Shown here one piece after another: positions 17,905 through 26,191 of a stretch of DNA of 64,000 nucleotides. Position numbers and translations under genes: made by a program. The stretch is from Deferribacteres bacterium (GTDB taxonomy: Bacteria; Chrysiogenota; Deferribacteres; Deferribacterales; Geovibrionaceae), in assembly GCA_023395255.1 (NCBI GenBank), contig JAEWZN010000010.1, positions 62,001-126,000 of the forward strand. The letters are read 5' to 3'. Each line of letters starts with the position of its first letter. Positions within the stretch are counted from its first letter, which is position 1. The notes under the pieces were generated by a model. It saw only the letters and a list, made by a program, of their open reading frames with translations. It was not told where the DNA came from and ran no database searches.

Positions 17905-19656
17905 ATGCGAGAGGAAATCAGGCGGGTTAAGCTTTATTCTGTGCTTTTGGTCATGATATGGACCGGGCTTATTGTTGCCCTTACATTTCTGCAGTATCTG
18001 GAAATACGCAACTCAACGGAAAGAATTGCCACTATGATGGCCGAATCAGCCTTTACCAAGGACGAGCTTTATAGAAAATGGAACACCAGCCACGGCGGGG
18101 TATATGTTCCGGTTACTGATAATGTCAAGCCGAACCCGTACCTCATACATGTTCAGGGCAGGGATATTGTCACTGATTCCGGCAGAAAACTCACCCTTGT
18201 CAACCCGGCTTACATGAGCAGGCAGGTTTATGAAATGGCCATCGACACGGATGTCATACAGACTCACCTCACAAGTGACGTACTCATAAACCCCTTGAAC
18301 AAGCCGGACACGTGGGAGAAGCTCGCACTGGCCAAGCTTTACGGCGGCGCTCAGGAGTATGTATCAGTAGACACAATAGACGGCGAGAAGTATCTGCGGT
18401 TTATGCGCCCGTTTGTTACTTCTGAGGGCTGTCTGAAATGTCACGCCGTTCAGGGATACAGTGTGGGGCAGATCCGGGGCGGCATAAGCGTCAGCATACC
18501 TCTCAGAAAGCTGTTTGCTATAGAAGTTAATGAAATACTCCTTTCGATAATAACCCACAGTCTGATATGGATTATAGGTCTTGCTGTGCTCGCTGTGGGC
18601 TATAGGAAAATATACGATATGATGTATGAGCTTGCCGAGAGCAAGGACAAGCTTCATGAAATGAACGAACAGAAGTCTGCTATTCTTTCTTCCGCCGGAG
18701 AGGCTATTCTGGGTGTGGACAGCACCGGGATTATTATTTTCGTTAACCCTGTTGTGGAACAGATTACGGGATATTCAAGGGATGAGCTTCTCGGCAAGTC
18801 ACACCACCTCGTGCTGCAGCGCAGGGATAAGCAGGGCAATCCTTTGGACGAGGCTCACTGTCCGGTCTTTAAAACCATTCATGACGGAGAAAGACGACGT
18901 GAGGAGCAGATTTTCCGCTGTAAAAACGGCACTTTTATAAATGTTGAGGTATTTGCTGCGCCAATTAAAAAAGCGGGCAGGGTACAGGGCGCTGTTGTTT
19001 CATATTATGATATAACAGAGCATATCAGCAACAGAGAGACAATTAAACGCTCTCTGGATGAAAAGGAGATTCTGCTTAAGGAGATACACCACAGGGTCAA
19101 AAATAATCTGCAAATTATAAGCAGCTTTTTAAGCCTCCAGAAGGAATCCAGCGGCTCCAAAGAAATCGGCGATGCATTGGGGGAAGCGGAAAGCAGAGTG
19201 ATGGCTATGGCACTTCTGCATCAGTCTCTGTACAGATCCGAAAACATGTCAGTGGTGAGGCTGGATGCGTATTTCCACAGCCTTCTGGACAATATGCGCA
19301 AGAACATGAAAAGTATTCCCATCGAAATCGTAGAGGATGTGGAGGCAGTATCACTGCCTATAGATACAATAATGTGCTGCGGGCTCATAGTTAATGAACT
19401 TGTTATGAACAGCATAAAATACGCTTTTGATGAGAAAAGTGAAAATCCGCAGATAATTTTTTCATTCAAAACCGAAGGTGATCTCTGCAGTATGACTGTG
19501 AAGGATAACGGCATGGGCTACCCTCCCGGTCTAGATGCGGCATCTCTGGAAAGCCTCGGTTTGCCCATTGTCATTAACCTTGTGAAACAGCTGAACGGTG
19601 AATATTTCTTCGGGAATGACGGCGGGGCATACTTCCGGGTATCTTTCAGACTGTAA
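17905..19656 (+). CDS. Sensor histidine kinase with periplasmic c-heme domain (DUF3365/Tll0287-like)
   Basis: 583 residues. Membrane helix at about 10-31, then a periplasmic domain of about 180 residues with a c-type heme motif CLKCH (176-180) near its end, a second helix (about 208-232), a PAS domain (about 250-370) and a HisKA_2 kinase with EIHHRVKNNLQIISSFLSLQ (phospho-His about 395) and HATPase_c (VKDNGMGYPPG). The heme domain resembles DUF3365, which in other proteins senses redox state or small gases. No receiver gene is adjacent. Heme attachment would need the cytochrome c maturation genes such as those at 54776-57237. Confidence 0.9.
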   Translation: MREEIRRVKLYSVLLVMIWTGLIVALTFLQYLEIRNSTERIATMMAESAFTKDELYRKWNTSHGGVYVPVTDNVKPNPYLIHVQGRDIVTDSGRKLTLVNPAYMSRQVYEMAIDTDVIQTHLTSDVLINPLNKPDTWEKLALAKLYGGAQEYVSVDTIDGEKYLRFMRPFVTSEGCLKCHAVQGYSVGQIRGGISVSIPLRKLFAIEVNEILLSIITHSLIWIIGLAVLAVGYRKIYDMMYELAESKDKLHEMNEQKSAILSSAGEAILGVDSTGIIIFVNPVVEQITGYSRDELLGKSHHLVLQRRDKQGNPLDEAHCPVFKTIHDGERRREEQIFRCKNGTFINVEVFAAPIKKAGRVQGAVVSYYDITEHISNRETIKRSLDEKEILLKEIHHRVKNNLQIISSFLSLQKESSGSKEIGDALGEAESRVMAMALLHQSLYRSENMSVVRLDAYFHSLLDNMRKNMKSIPIEIVEDVEAVSLPIDTIMCCGLIVNELVMNSIKYAFDEKSENPQIIFSFKTEGDLCSMTVKDNGMGYPPGLDAASLESLGLPIVINLVKQLNGEYFFGNDGGAYFRVSFRL

Positions 19657-19740
19657 CTTTCAGCCGGAACAGTTTCTTTTCTTTTGTCTTCATGCTAATA
19701 ATTATGATGATATGGATATGTTTGTCCGTTTAGCGGATAA

Positions 19741-19772
19741 AAATCCCCCTCTGTCCCCCTTTATTAAGGGGG
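19741..19772. repeat. C-rich dispersed repeat, hairpin form
   Basis: AAATCCCCCTCTGT followed by CCCCCTT-TATT-AAGGGGG (7-bp stem, 19755-19772). A similar element with the same CCCCCTTTAT core lies at 63905-63955. This type of C-rich intergenic repeat occurs in many bacterial genomes. Confidence 0.6.
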
Positions 19773-19808
19773 AGGTTAGTGCGGATAAAGGTGAAACACG
19801 CTGTTTTT

Positions 19809-19886
19809 CCTTCTTTGAGCGAAGGTTTGCTTCTGCAAACCGCGAGCGTGTATCACAAATTTTTAATGAGGGAGCAATTTGTGATA
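19809..19886 (+). repeat. Three-hairpin repeat, copy A1 (left part degenerate)
   Basis: Core GCGAAGG, hairpin 2 (GGTTTGC-TTCT-GCAAACC, 19824-19841), linker CGCGAGCGTGTA, and hairpin 3 (TATCACAAATT 19851-19861 with AATTTGTGATA 19876-19886). Hairpin 1 is replaced by CCTTCTTTGAGCGAAGG. Bases 19818-19866 are identical to 19928-19976 in copy A2, a period of 110 bases. Confidence 0.85.
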
Positions 19887-19897
19887 ATAATATTTAA

Positions 19898-19994
19898 CAC
19901 TCCCATGGAAGGGAGTGCGCCGTGCGCAGCGAAGGTTTGCTTCTGCAAACCGCGAGCGTGTATCACAAATTTTTAAGGATAAAAATTTGTGATA
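19898..19994 (+). repeat. Three-hairpin repeat, copy A2 (complete)
   Basis: Hairpin 1 CACTCCC-ATGGAA-GGGAGTG (19898-19917), core CGCCGTGCGCAGCGAAGG, hairpin 2 as in A1 (19934-19951), linker CGCGAGCGTGTA, hairpin 3 with a perfect 14-bp stem (19961-19974 and 19981-19994, loop AAGGAT). It ends 8 bases before the AAGGAG ribosome site of the PhoR-like kinase, so it forms that gene's 5' leader. Confidence 0.88.
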
Positions 19995-20014
19995 ATAATG
20001 TTAAGGAGCCGATG

Positions 20015-21721
20015 ATGAGGATATACATACGTCTTTTCTCTTTTATAATAATTCCTGTCATGTGTGTGACACTGCTGATGTTTTTCACTTATCAGAAGCA
20101 GCTGCTTATCAATGCGGAGAATGAGCTTGTCAACGAGCTTAAGAATAAGTGGGAGATAATCAACGCATCCGGAGTGCTTGAGCTCCCCCCGCATGAAGCC
20201 AGAGCAAGGCTTGAATCCATAAGCCGGGCAGCCCCCTTGCGGATTACTCTTATCAGCCCGGACGGTGTGGTTATTGATGACTCCTATGTGGCGGCGGATT
20301 CCGTGCCGGGAATAGAAAACCACAGTTCCCGCCCGGAAATTCAGGATGCCTTCAAAAACGGCGAAGGGATGGAGAAGCGTTTCAGTACAACAACCGGGCA
20401 GCGGATGATATATTATGCAAAGGAGCTTAAACAAGGGGGGAATGTTCTGCGCATAGCCTACCCCATGCTTTATGTGGAAAGCCTGAAAAAAAAGATGAAG
20501 GAACAGGCCTACGCCACCTTTCTGGGTCTTTTTGCCGTTCTTTTCGCTGTGCTGTGGTTCATAAGCCTGAGAGTGAGCAGACCTGTGGTGAAGATAAGCC
20601 GCATTGTTGAGGACATAGAAAGCGGCAGACCGCCTGTTTTTCCTATTTTCAAAAGCAGGCTGATGGATAAGGTCGCGGGGCTGATATACCGGACATACAA
20701 TGCTCTGGAGAAACAAAAGCACATTCTTGAGGCTGAAAAGAAAAAGCTGAACGGTCTGGTTAATCTCCTTGAGGAGGGGATAATCAAGCTGGATGAAAAC
20801 GGCAGGGTGGAGCTTGCCAATAAGAGGGCTGAAAAAATTCTCGGCTGCCTGCTCAGGCAGGGGGATGATGTTCTGGCTAAGGTAACTGACAGGGATGCCA
20901 TAGTTCTGGCTAAGGAGATCCTCTCCTACGAAACGGACTGCACAAAGGTGTACGAACTCCAGAATGCGGTTTATGAACTGTATGTGCGCTTCATGGAGGG
21001 CTCAAGAATCATCGTGCTCACGGATATAACCGACAGCGAACGCTACAGCAAATACAAGAGCGAGCTTATAACCAATATTTCCCACGAACTTAAAACACCG
21101 CTGGCTCTTGTTATGGGGTATGCGGAAACGCTTATGGAGCATCCGAACATGAAGCCGGAGGACAGGGAGAAGTTCCTCGGCAAGGTTTACAAAGGGACAA
21201 CCCAGCTTAACCAGATTATTAATGATGTTATAGAACTGCACAGATACGAATCATCCTCTGCGGAGGATATTGAAACCGAAGAGGAAACAGACCCGGCCGA
21301 ATACGCTGAGGAACTCAGAGATTACTATTCGGATAAATTCGCCCCCGGAATGAAAATTACTGCGGAAGGAGAGCCTGTCAGGGTGAACAGGGCGCACCTT
21401 TCGAGTCTTGTTACGAATCTCATAGAGAATGCTGTCGCTTACTCAGGGAAGGATTATATAGAGGTGAGGATGCTCAGCACAGCGGATGAATTTTGCCTTG
21501 ATGTGGAGGACGGCGGCCCCGCCATACCTGCCGAGGAGCGGGACAGAATATTTGAGCGCTTCTACACTGTTTCAAAATCCAGAAATAAGAATATCTCAAG
21601 CACAGGGCTAGGGCTTTCCATAGTCAAGCATATATGCAGATTATACAGAGGCGGCATAACCCTTGAAACCAACAGCAGGGGCGGCAACACCTTCAAGGTG
21701 CGCATTACGCAGCCGGAGTGA
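20015..21721 (+). CDS. PhoR-like membrane sensor histidine kinase
   Basis: 568 residues. I chose ATG 20015 (AAGGAG six bases upstream); the reading frame is open further left only through the repeat. Architecture: helix (about 6-25), periplasmic sensor (about 30-165), second helix (about 168-187), HAMP-like segment, PAS (about 250-340), HisKA with phospho-His about 357 (ITNISHELKTPLALVMGYAE), HATPase_c with GTGLGLS-type box (STGLGLSIVKHICR). This order matches PhoR/WalK kinases. It is convergent with a Na/Pi cotransporter, which hints at a phosphate role, but no PhoB-type regulator is adjacent. Confidence 0.88.
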   Translation: MRIYIRLFSFIIIPVMCVTLLMFFTYQKQLLINAENELVNELKNKWEIINASGVLELPPHEARARLESISRAAPLRITLISPDGVVIDDSYVAADSVPGIENHSSRPEIQDAFKNGEGMEKRFSTTTGQRMIYYAKELKQGGNVLRIAYPMLYVESLKKKMKEQAYATFLGLFAVLFAVLWFISLRVSRPVVKISRIVEDIESGRPPVFPIFKSRLMDKVAGLIYRTYNALEKQKHILEAEKKKLNGLVNLLEEGIIKLDENGRVELANKRAEKILGCLLRQGDDVLAKVTDRDAIVLAKEILSYETDCTKVYELQNAVYELYVRFMEGSRIIVLTDITDSERYSKYKSELITNISHELKTPLALVMGYAETLMEHPNMKPEDREKFLGKVYKGTTQLNQIINDVIELHRYESSSAEDIETEEETDPAEYAEELRDYYSDKFAPGMKITAEGEPVRVNRAHLSSLVTNLIENAVAYSGKDYIEVRMLSTADEFCLDVEDGGPAIPAEERDRIFERFYTVSKSRNKNISSTGLGLSIVKHICRLYRGGITLETNSRGGNTFKVRITQPE

Positions 21722-21738
21722 TGTTTAAGAATACTGAG

Positions 21739-21774
21739 AGATTGCTTCACTGGCGTTCGCAATGACAGCAATCT
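21739..21774. repeat. Fragment of a second dispersed repeat type abutting copy B1
   Basis: AGATTGC (21739-21745) pairs with GCAATCT (21768-21774), and ATTGC (21741-21745) alternatively with GCAAT (21759-21763). The GATTGCTTC...CGCAATGACA style is common among intergenic repeats of diverse bacteria. It replaces the hairpin 1 module of the three-hairpin repeat that follows directly. Confidence 0.55.
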
Positions 21775-21776
21775 TT

Positions 21777-21838
21777 GAAGGATTGCCCTGCAATCCGCGA
21801 GCGTGTAGGTCAATCCGGCAGGATGCACGGATTGACCT
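21777..21838 (+). repeat. Three-hairpin repeat, copy B1 (hairpin 1 missing)
   Basis: GAAGG, hairpin 2 GGATTGC-CCT-GCAATCC (21780-21796), linker CGCGAGCGTGTA, hairpin 3 with an 11-bp stem (21807-21817 with 21828-21838). Bases 21777-21839 are identical to 21914-21976 in copy B2. Confidence 0.85.
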
Positions 21839-21882
21839 TGTTAATATTAAAGACGCACGGATGATTGACGTTGTTGGGTGAA

Positions 21883-21976
21883 GGCACATGGATGTGCCGC
21901 CGCCGTGCGCAGCGAAGGATTGCCCTGCAATCCGCGAGCGTGTAGGTCAATCCGGCAGGATGCACGGATTGACCTT
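21883..21976 (+). repeat. Three-hairpin repeat, copy B2 (complete)
   Basis: Hairpin 1 GGCACAT-GG-ATGTGCC (21883-21898), core CGCCGTGCGCAGCGAAGG, hairpin 2 and hairpin 3 identical to B1. It lies between the 3' ends of two convergent genes and stops 5 bases from the stop codon of the cotransporter gene, so it may act as a terminator for both strands. Confidence 0.87.
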
Positions 21977-21981
21977 ATTAA

Positions 21982-23649
21982 TCAGTGCGGTTTGCCGATT
22001 GCGGCGCTCTCTCCGGCCATAAGAACCTGTGCAATGTTGAATGTATGGTCGCCTATTTTTTCAAGGCAGTTCAGTATATCAACATAAATCAGCCCGGCAT
22101 CAATGGTGCACTCTCCGGCGTTGAGCCTTTTCACATGGTTCTTCTTAAAACGTTTTCTCATGCTGTCTATGATGTCTTCATCTTCGGTATCGATTTTTAA
22201 AGCACCGTTCATGAAACAGTTCATGGTATGCCTGTAGAACCTTTGTACAACGTCATAAATTTCTCTCAGTTCTTCATTGGCTTCCGGGCTGAAAACTATC
22301 TGTTTTTTTCTGATTTTCTTGATTGAGTTATATATGCTTTCGGAATAGTCGCCGATTTTTTCCAGATTATGGACTACATGGTGCATCTTATTGATCTGGT
22401 TTGCGGAGTTCTGGCTGATGTTTTTCATGGACAGTTTAACGAGGAATGCGGATATTTCCTTGTCGAACGTGTCCAGATGTCCCTCAAAGACTTTAACATC
22501 CGCAAGGCCTGATTCATCGCCGTTTACAAGGTATTTTCCGGTGGCCTCCACCATGCTGCCCGCATAGCCTGACATGCGCAGAACCTCTTTTTTAGCCTGT
22601 TCAACTGCTATGGAGGGTGTGCTCATTATATTGTCGCTTAGGCGCACCATCCTGTTTTCATCCGGTTTGTCCGGCTTGATTATGACTTCACAGAGTCTGG
22701 CCAGGTAGTGGATGAAGGGGAGGAACACAAGCATGTTAATCAGGTTGAACATTGTGTGCAGGTTGGCGATGTGGCGTGCTATATTGGGCTTGGAGCCGTC
22801 TGCCGCCACTAAGTCCGCATCTCCCGGAGTGACATAGTTAACGAAATCCACCAGATAATGCAGTATGAACAGCATGTACACAACACCGATGAAGTTAAGG
22901 AGGAAGTGGCCGAATGCCGCCTGTTTTGCCGTGCGGTTTGTGCCTATGGCCGCGAGGTTGGCTGTGATTGTTGTGCCTATGTTCTCACCGAGAACAAGGG
23001 CGCATGCGCCGTAGAAATCTATAAGCCCTGTGGTTGCCAGTGCTATGGTTATGCCTATGGTGGCTGAGGAACTCTGCACTATGACGGTAAGAAGCGCGCC
23101 TGCGCTCACCGCAAGGATGGGGTTGCTGGAGAAGAACACGAACATATCCCTGAAACCATCGGTTTTGCGTAAGGGAACAAAACCGTCCTTCATGATCTCC
23201 ATACCGATGAAGAGCATACCGAAGCCGAGAAGAATCTCGCCCCAGTACTGTTTCATAACATCCTTGGAGAACATTTTAAGCATCATGCCTATGGCTATGG
23301 CCGGAAGGGCGAAAGCGTGTATATCAAATGCGATAAGCTGCGCAGTGACTGTTGTGCCGAGGTTTGCACCCAGAACAACACTGAGTGCCTGAGTAAGGCT
23401 CATCAGCCCGGCGTTGACAAAACCGACAACCATTACTGTGGTTGCTGAGGAGCTTTGTATTATAGCTGTGACCGCAAGCCCGACAAATGTTCCCACAAAT
23501 CTGTTGCTGGTAAGCTTTTCGAGGGCTTTTTTGAGCCCCTGTCCTGCGGATTTCTGAAGTGCTTCGGACATGAGCTTCATGCCGAATATGAATAGACCGA
23601 GACCGCCGAAGAGTCCCGCAATCAGGTTAAACCAGTCCGATGACGTCAC
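21982..23649 (-). CDS. Na/Pi cotransporter family protein with C-terminal PhoU-like domain
   Basis: 555 residues, GTG start preceded by AAGGAG six bases away. Two inverted NptA/PNaS repeats each carry the signature QSSSAT (IIQSSSATTVMVVGF and IVQSSSATIGITIAL). About eight to ten helices occupy residues 8-320; a PhoU-like helical domain fills about 340-545. It is predicted to move phosphate with sodium, or to export it, across the inner membrane. Upstream TGTCA repeats (23665-23713) may link it to phosphate control. Confidence 0.92.
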   Translation of the reverse strand: MTSSDWFNLIAGLFGGLGLFIFGMKLMSEALQKSAGQGLKKALEKLTSNRFVGTFVGLAVTAIIQSSSATTVMVVGFVNAGLMSLTQALSVVLGANLGTTVTAQLIAFDIHAFALPAIAIGMMLKMFSKDVMKQYWGEILLGFGMLFIGMEIMKDGFVPLRKTDGFRDMFVFFSSNPILAVSAGALLTVIVQSSSATIGITIALATTGLIDFYGACALVLGENIGTTITANLAAIGTNRTAKQAAFGHFLLNFIGVVYMLFILHYLVDFVNYVTPGDADLVAADGSKPNIARHIANLHTMFNLINMLVFLPFIHYLARLCEVIIKPDKPDENRMVRLSDNIMSTPSIAVEQAKKEVLRMSGYAGSMVEATGKYLVNGDESGLADVKVFEGHLDTFDKEISAFLVKLSMKNISQNSANQINKMHHVVHNLEKIGDYSESIYNSIKKIRKKQIVFSPEANEELREIYDVVQRFYRHTMNCFMNGALKIDTEDEDIIDSMRKRFKKNHVKRLNAGECTIDAGLIYVDILNCLEKIGDHTFNIAQVLMAGESAAIGKPH

Positions 23650-23664
23650 AAAATGCTCCTTTGG

Positions 23665-23713
23665 ATGACAAAAATCTGACAGGAATATAACCGTAATCTG
23701 ACAATTTTGACAA
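23665..23713 (-). promoter_or_regulatory. Promoter with tandem TGTCA repeats upstream of the cotransporter
   Basis: Reading the minus strand: TTGTCA (23713-23708), 17 bases, TTATAT (23690-23685) make a sigma70-type promoter. A TTGTCA direct repeat (period 9) overlaps the -35 box, and CTGTCAG-ATTT-TTGTCAT at 23682-23665 matches the 7-4-7 layout of a Pho box. The Pho-box-like site lies between the -10 box and the ribosome binding site, an odd place for activation. Confidence 0.45.
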
Positions 23714-23785
23714 CCTTAACATGAAAGGAGAATCAAAGTTTTTTGAAACGTCTGCCTAACGAACTGATGGTAATAAAAGCTTTTG

Positions 23786-24463
23786 TTATTTGCCCAGAAC
23801 GCTGACAAGCATGAAGCTTTCAGCTTCGTCAAACTTACTGCCGCTGAAATCGCCGTAGTGGACACATGATGAAAAGCCCGCCTGTGCAGCAGCTTTGGAA
23901 AGCTCAGTATGGGTTAGAGGATAAAGCATTACGGATGAAGAGGATGTCTGTCCGTCTGCGGTGAGTGTCCCTGTGAATTTGATGCTGTTCTCCGCGTAGC
24001 AGTAGTCCCTGACGAAACGCACTCTGTCAGTTTCGATAAGGGGCAGACTGAGGGGGCGGTTTTTCAGTATACGGGCGTAGTTAAGTATCTGGATTACCGC
24101 CTTTCCTCCGCTTTGCAGTGTGCGGGCAAATCCGCCGAGTATATTTTCTGCGTCCGCAGCGTCTGTGCAGTGGGCAAGGGTGTTGCCTATGCAATACACA
24201 AGGGAAAACCTGCCGTAGAAGCTTTCCGGCAGGCTGCGCATATCTCCGGCGGATATATTTTCGGTGTATTTAATGAGTTCGGGAACATACTCTATGCCTT
24301 CTGCGCTGAACCCTTCCCCGTGGAACCTTTTTACATAGGCTCCGGTGGCGCAGCCTACATCCAGAACCCTTCCCGCGGCGTGCTGCCTGAGGAAGTCGAA
24401 TGTGGTCTGCGAAAAAGGGAAAACCTCATCATAAGCTTTTGCGAGTATGCGGTAGAACTCCAT
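23786..24463 (-). CDS. Class I SAM-dependent methyltransferase
   Basis: 225 residues. The N-terminal third carries the SAM-binding motif GRVLDVGCATGAYVKRF and an acidic loop, followed by VYCIGNTLAHC and a typical beta-sheet core. The C-terminal half (SVMLYPLTHTELSKAAAQAGF) is a normal Methyltransf_11/25 ending. The substrate cannot be deduced. It follows the outer-membrane-like gene by 8 bases on the same strand. Confidence 0.85.
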   Translation of the reverse strand: MEFYRILAKAYDEVFPFSQTTFDFLRQHAAGRVLDVGCATGAYVKRFHGEGFSAEGIEYVPELIKYTENISAGDMRSLPESFYGRFSLVYCIGNTLAHCTDAADAENILGGFARTLQSGGKAVIQILNYARILKNRPLSLPLIETDRVRFVRDYCYAENSIKFTGTLTADGQTSSSSVMLYPLTHTELSKAAAQAGFSSCVHYGDFSGSKFDEAESFMLVSVLGK

Positions 24464-24471
24464 TACTTCTC

Positions 24472-25335
24472 CTAGAACATTATGCGCAGTTCGGCGCTGC
24501 CTGTTGCTCCGCCGTTAACTTTCTGATCGCGGAGAACTTCGTCATCGTCATCAATAATATAATATCTGGCGCTGGTGATCATCCCTGCGGAAATTACCAG
24601 CCTTGCGTAGCTGCTGATGTCCTTTTCAGCCTCAAGGCTTACGGAGGCTATGCGCAGCTTAAGCTCCGAATCCTCCGGGTAGTCTTTGCCCAGATAAAAT
24701 GTGTCCGTATTGTTTAAGTATACCAGAGAAGTTCTGAAACCTTCCGACCAGTGGTAAGTTCCCTTCACTTTGCCCTGTCCCAGAATGGAGATCGAGGCCT
24801 CAAAGCTTACCTTCTCCGCCGGTTTCCACTTAATCATATTAAGCGAACCCGCCAGAATGTAAAGGTTTGGGGCAGTGTAGGAATACCCGAAGGCGGGCAG
24901 AACGTACATGTCGTCCAAAAGCTCCTTATTAGAGGCAACCAGTCCGAGATAAAATTTATGCGGTCCGGTTTCGTAAATCTTTTTTGCCGCCACGATTCCG
25001 GCGAAATAGCCGTCCGATTCCTCAAACGGCTCATCAGTCGATACTCCTGCCTTCATATTGAGCAGATATTCAGGTCCCTCTATATCAATTCCCAGAGCAG
25101 CCTGAGTCAGGGTATCGGGCATGAAGCCTGCCGCATCGCTGAAATCGGTCATTTTATAATCTGCGGAGAGTTTAAGCTTATGATTGTTCGGTATGTCGAT
25201 TGTTTCGGAAACCTTTGCTCCGTAATAGACTGCCCCCAGTTCATCAGGGCTGGTGAAGCCGCCGATGAAGCCTATTTCCGCTGCGAAGGCATGAACAGAA
25301 AAAAGACACAAAAACAAGGCTGCTGCATATTTCAT
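24472..25335 (-). CDS. Predicted outer-membrane beta-barrel protein
   Basis: 287 residues. Signal peptide (KYAAALFLCLFSVHAFAA) with cleavage near residue 19. The mature part is a series of alternating amphipathic strands (for example HKLKLSADYKMTDFSD, LKLRIASVSLEAEKD, YARLVISAGMI) and ends in Phe, the usual C-terminal residue of outer-membrane barrels. I do not recognise the family. The gene is divergent from an SDR gene and precedes a methyltransferase. Confidence 0.65.
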   Translation of the reverse strand: MKYAAALFLCLFSVHAFAAEIGFIGGFTSPDELGAVYYGAKVSETIDIPNNHKLKLSADYKMTDFSDAAGFMPDTLTQAALGIDIEGPEYLLNMKAGVSTDEPFEESDGYFAGIVAAKKIYETGPHKFYLGLVASNKELLDDMYVLPAFGYSYTAPNLYILAGSLNMIKWKPAEKVSFEASISILGQGKVKGTYHWSEGFRTSLVYLNNTDTFYLGKDYPEDSELKLRIASVSLEAEKDISSYARLVISAGMITSARYYIIDDDDEVLRDQKVNGGATGSAELRIMF

Positions 25336-25471
25336 AAATTTTCCTCCAAATAGCTCAAGGTATATTATATTATTTACAGTAATATTCGATGTTATTTTTT
25401 ACCCTGATGCAATTTTTAACATTATCCGGACAAAAATAACGCTGAATAATTCATTAAAAAGAGGGATATTT

Positions 25472-26191
25472 ATGAGATGTGTGCTGATTACAGGCGGAGC
25501 AGGCGGAATAGGCCTCGGCTGTGCCGCATACTTCGCCGCGAAAGGCTGGTCGGTGTTTATTGCGGATATAAAAGGGGAAGCATGCCCGGAGGCGGCGCGC
25601 AGTATTGACGGTGCTGACTTTGCGGTTACAGATGTGGCATCAGAGGAGAGCGTGAAAGCCTGTGTCGAACAATGTGTAAAAAGATTCGGGCGGATAGATG
25701 CTCTTATAAATAACGCAGGTATAGCAAACCCTTTTACGGAACCGATGGAGAGCCTGAGCCTTGAGGAGTGGAACAGGGTGATCGGCGTGAACCTCACCGG
25801 AGCATTTCTCATGACCAAGCACTGTGTGCCTTACCTGAGAAAAACAAACGGCAGCATAATAAATATGGCTTCCACAAGGGCTTTTCAGTCTGAGAAAAAT
25901 TCAGAAAGCTACGCCGCGTCCAAAGGCGGGCTGACAGCGTTCACCCACGCTTCCGCCGTGAGCCTCGGTCCTGATGTCCGGGTGAACTGCATCTGCCCCG
26001 GCTGGATAAATGTTTCCGGTTACAGCACATCGGAAAGGGATCACGCACAGCACCCGGCGGGCAGGGTGGGAAAGGCGGAGGATATAGCATCCCTTGCTTA
26101 TTATCTGGTTTCAGATGAGGCGAAGTTTATTACAGGGCAAAGCTTCACTGCGGACGGCGGAATGACTGTGAAGATGATATATGAGGATTAG
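25472..26191 (+). CDS. Short-chain dehydrogenase/reductase (SDR)
   Basis: 239 residues, classical SDR. Cofactor motif TGGAGGIGLGCA at the N-terminus, NNAG in the middle, catalytic Ser in NMASTRAF and Tyr-X3-Lys in YAASKGG; the end SFTADGGMTVKM is the usual C-terminal motif. Asp in FIADIKGE after the second strand suggests NAD(H). The substrate is unknown. It overlaps the end of the convergent GGDEF-EAL gene by 4 bases. Confidence 0.9.
   Translation: MRCVLITGGAGGIGLGCAAYFAAKGWSVFIADIKGEACPEAARSIDGADFAVTDVASEESVKACVEQCVKRFGRIDALINNAGIANPFTEPMESLSLEEWNRVIGVNLTGAFLMTKHCVPYLRKTNGSIINMASTRAFQSEKNSESYAASKGGLTAFTHASAVSLGPDVRVNCICPGWINVSGYSTSERDHAQHPAGRVGKAEDIASLAYYLVSDEAKFITGQSFTADGGMTVKMIYED

Noticed and set aside
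19598..19976. Short reading frames within the three-hairpin repeats
   Set aside because: They arise because the repeats happen to lack stops; no ribosome sites, and the conserved feature is base pairing rather than codons.
19922..20014. Open frame upstream of the PhoR-like kinase giving about 31 extra residues
   Set aside because: It only reads through repeat A2; the AAGGAG at 20003-20008 supports the ATG at 20015.
19809..21976. CRISPR array
   Set aside because: Only two units per site, each unit is itself made of hairpins, unit periods differ (110 and 137 bases), and no cas genes are present.
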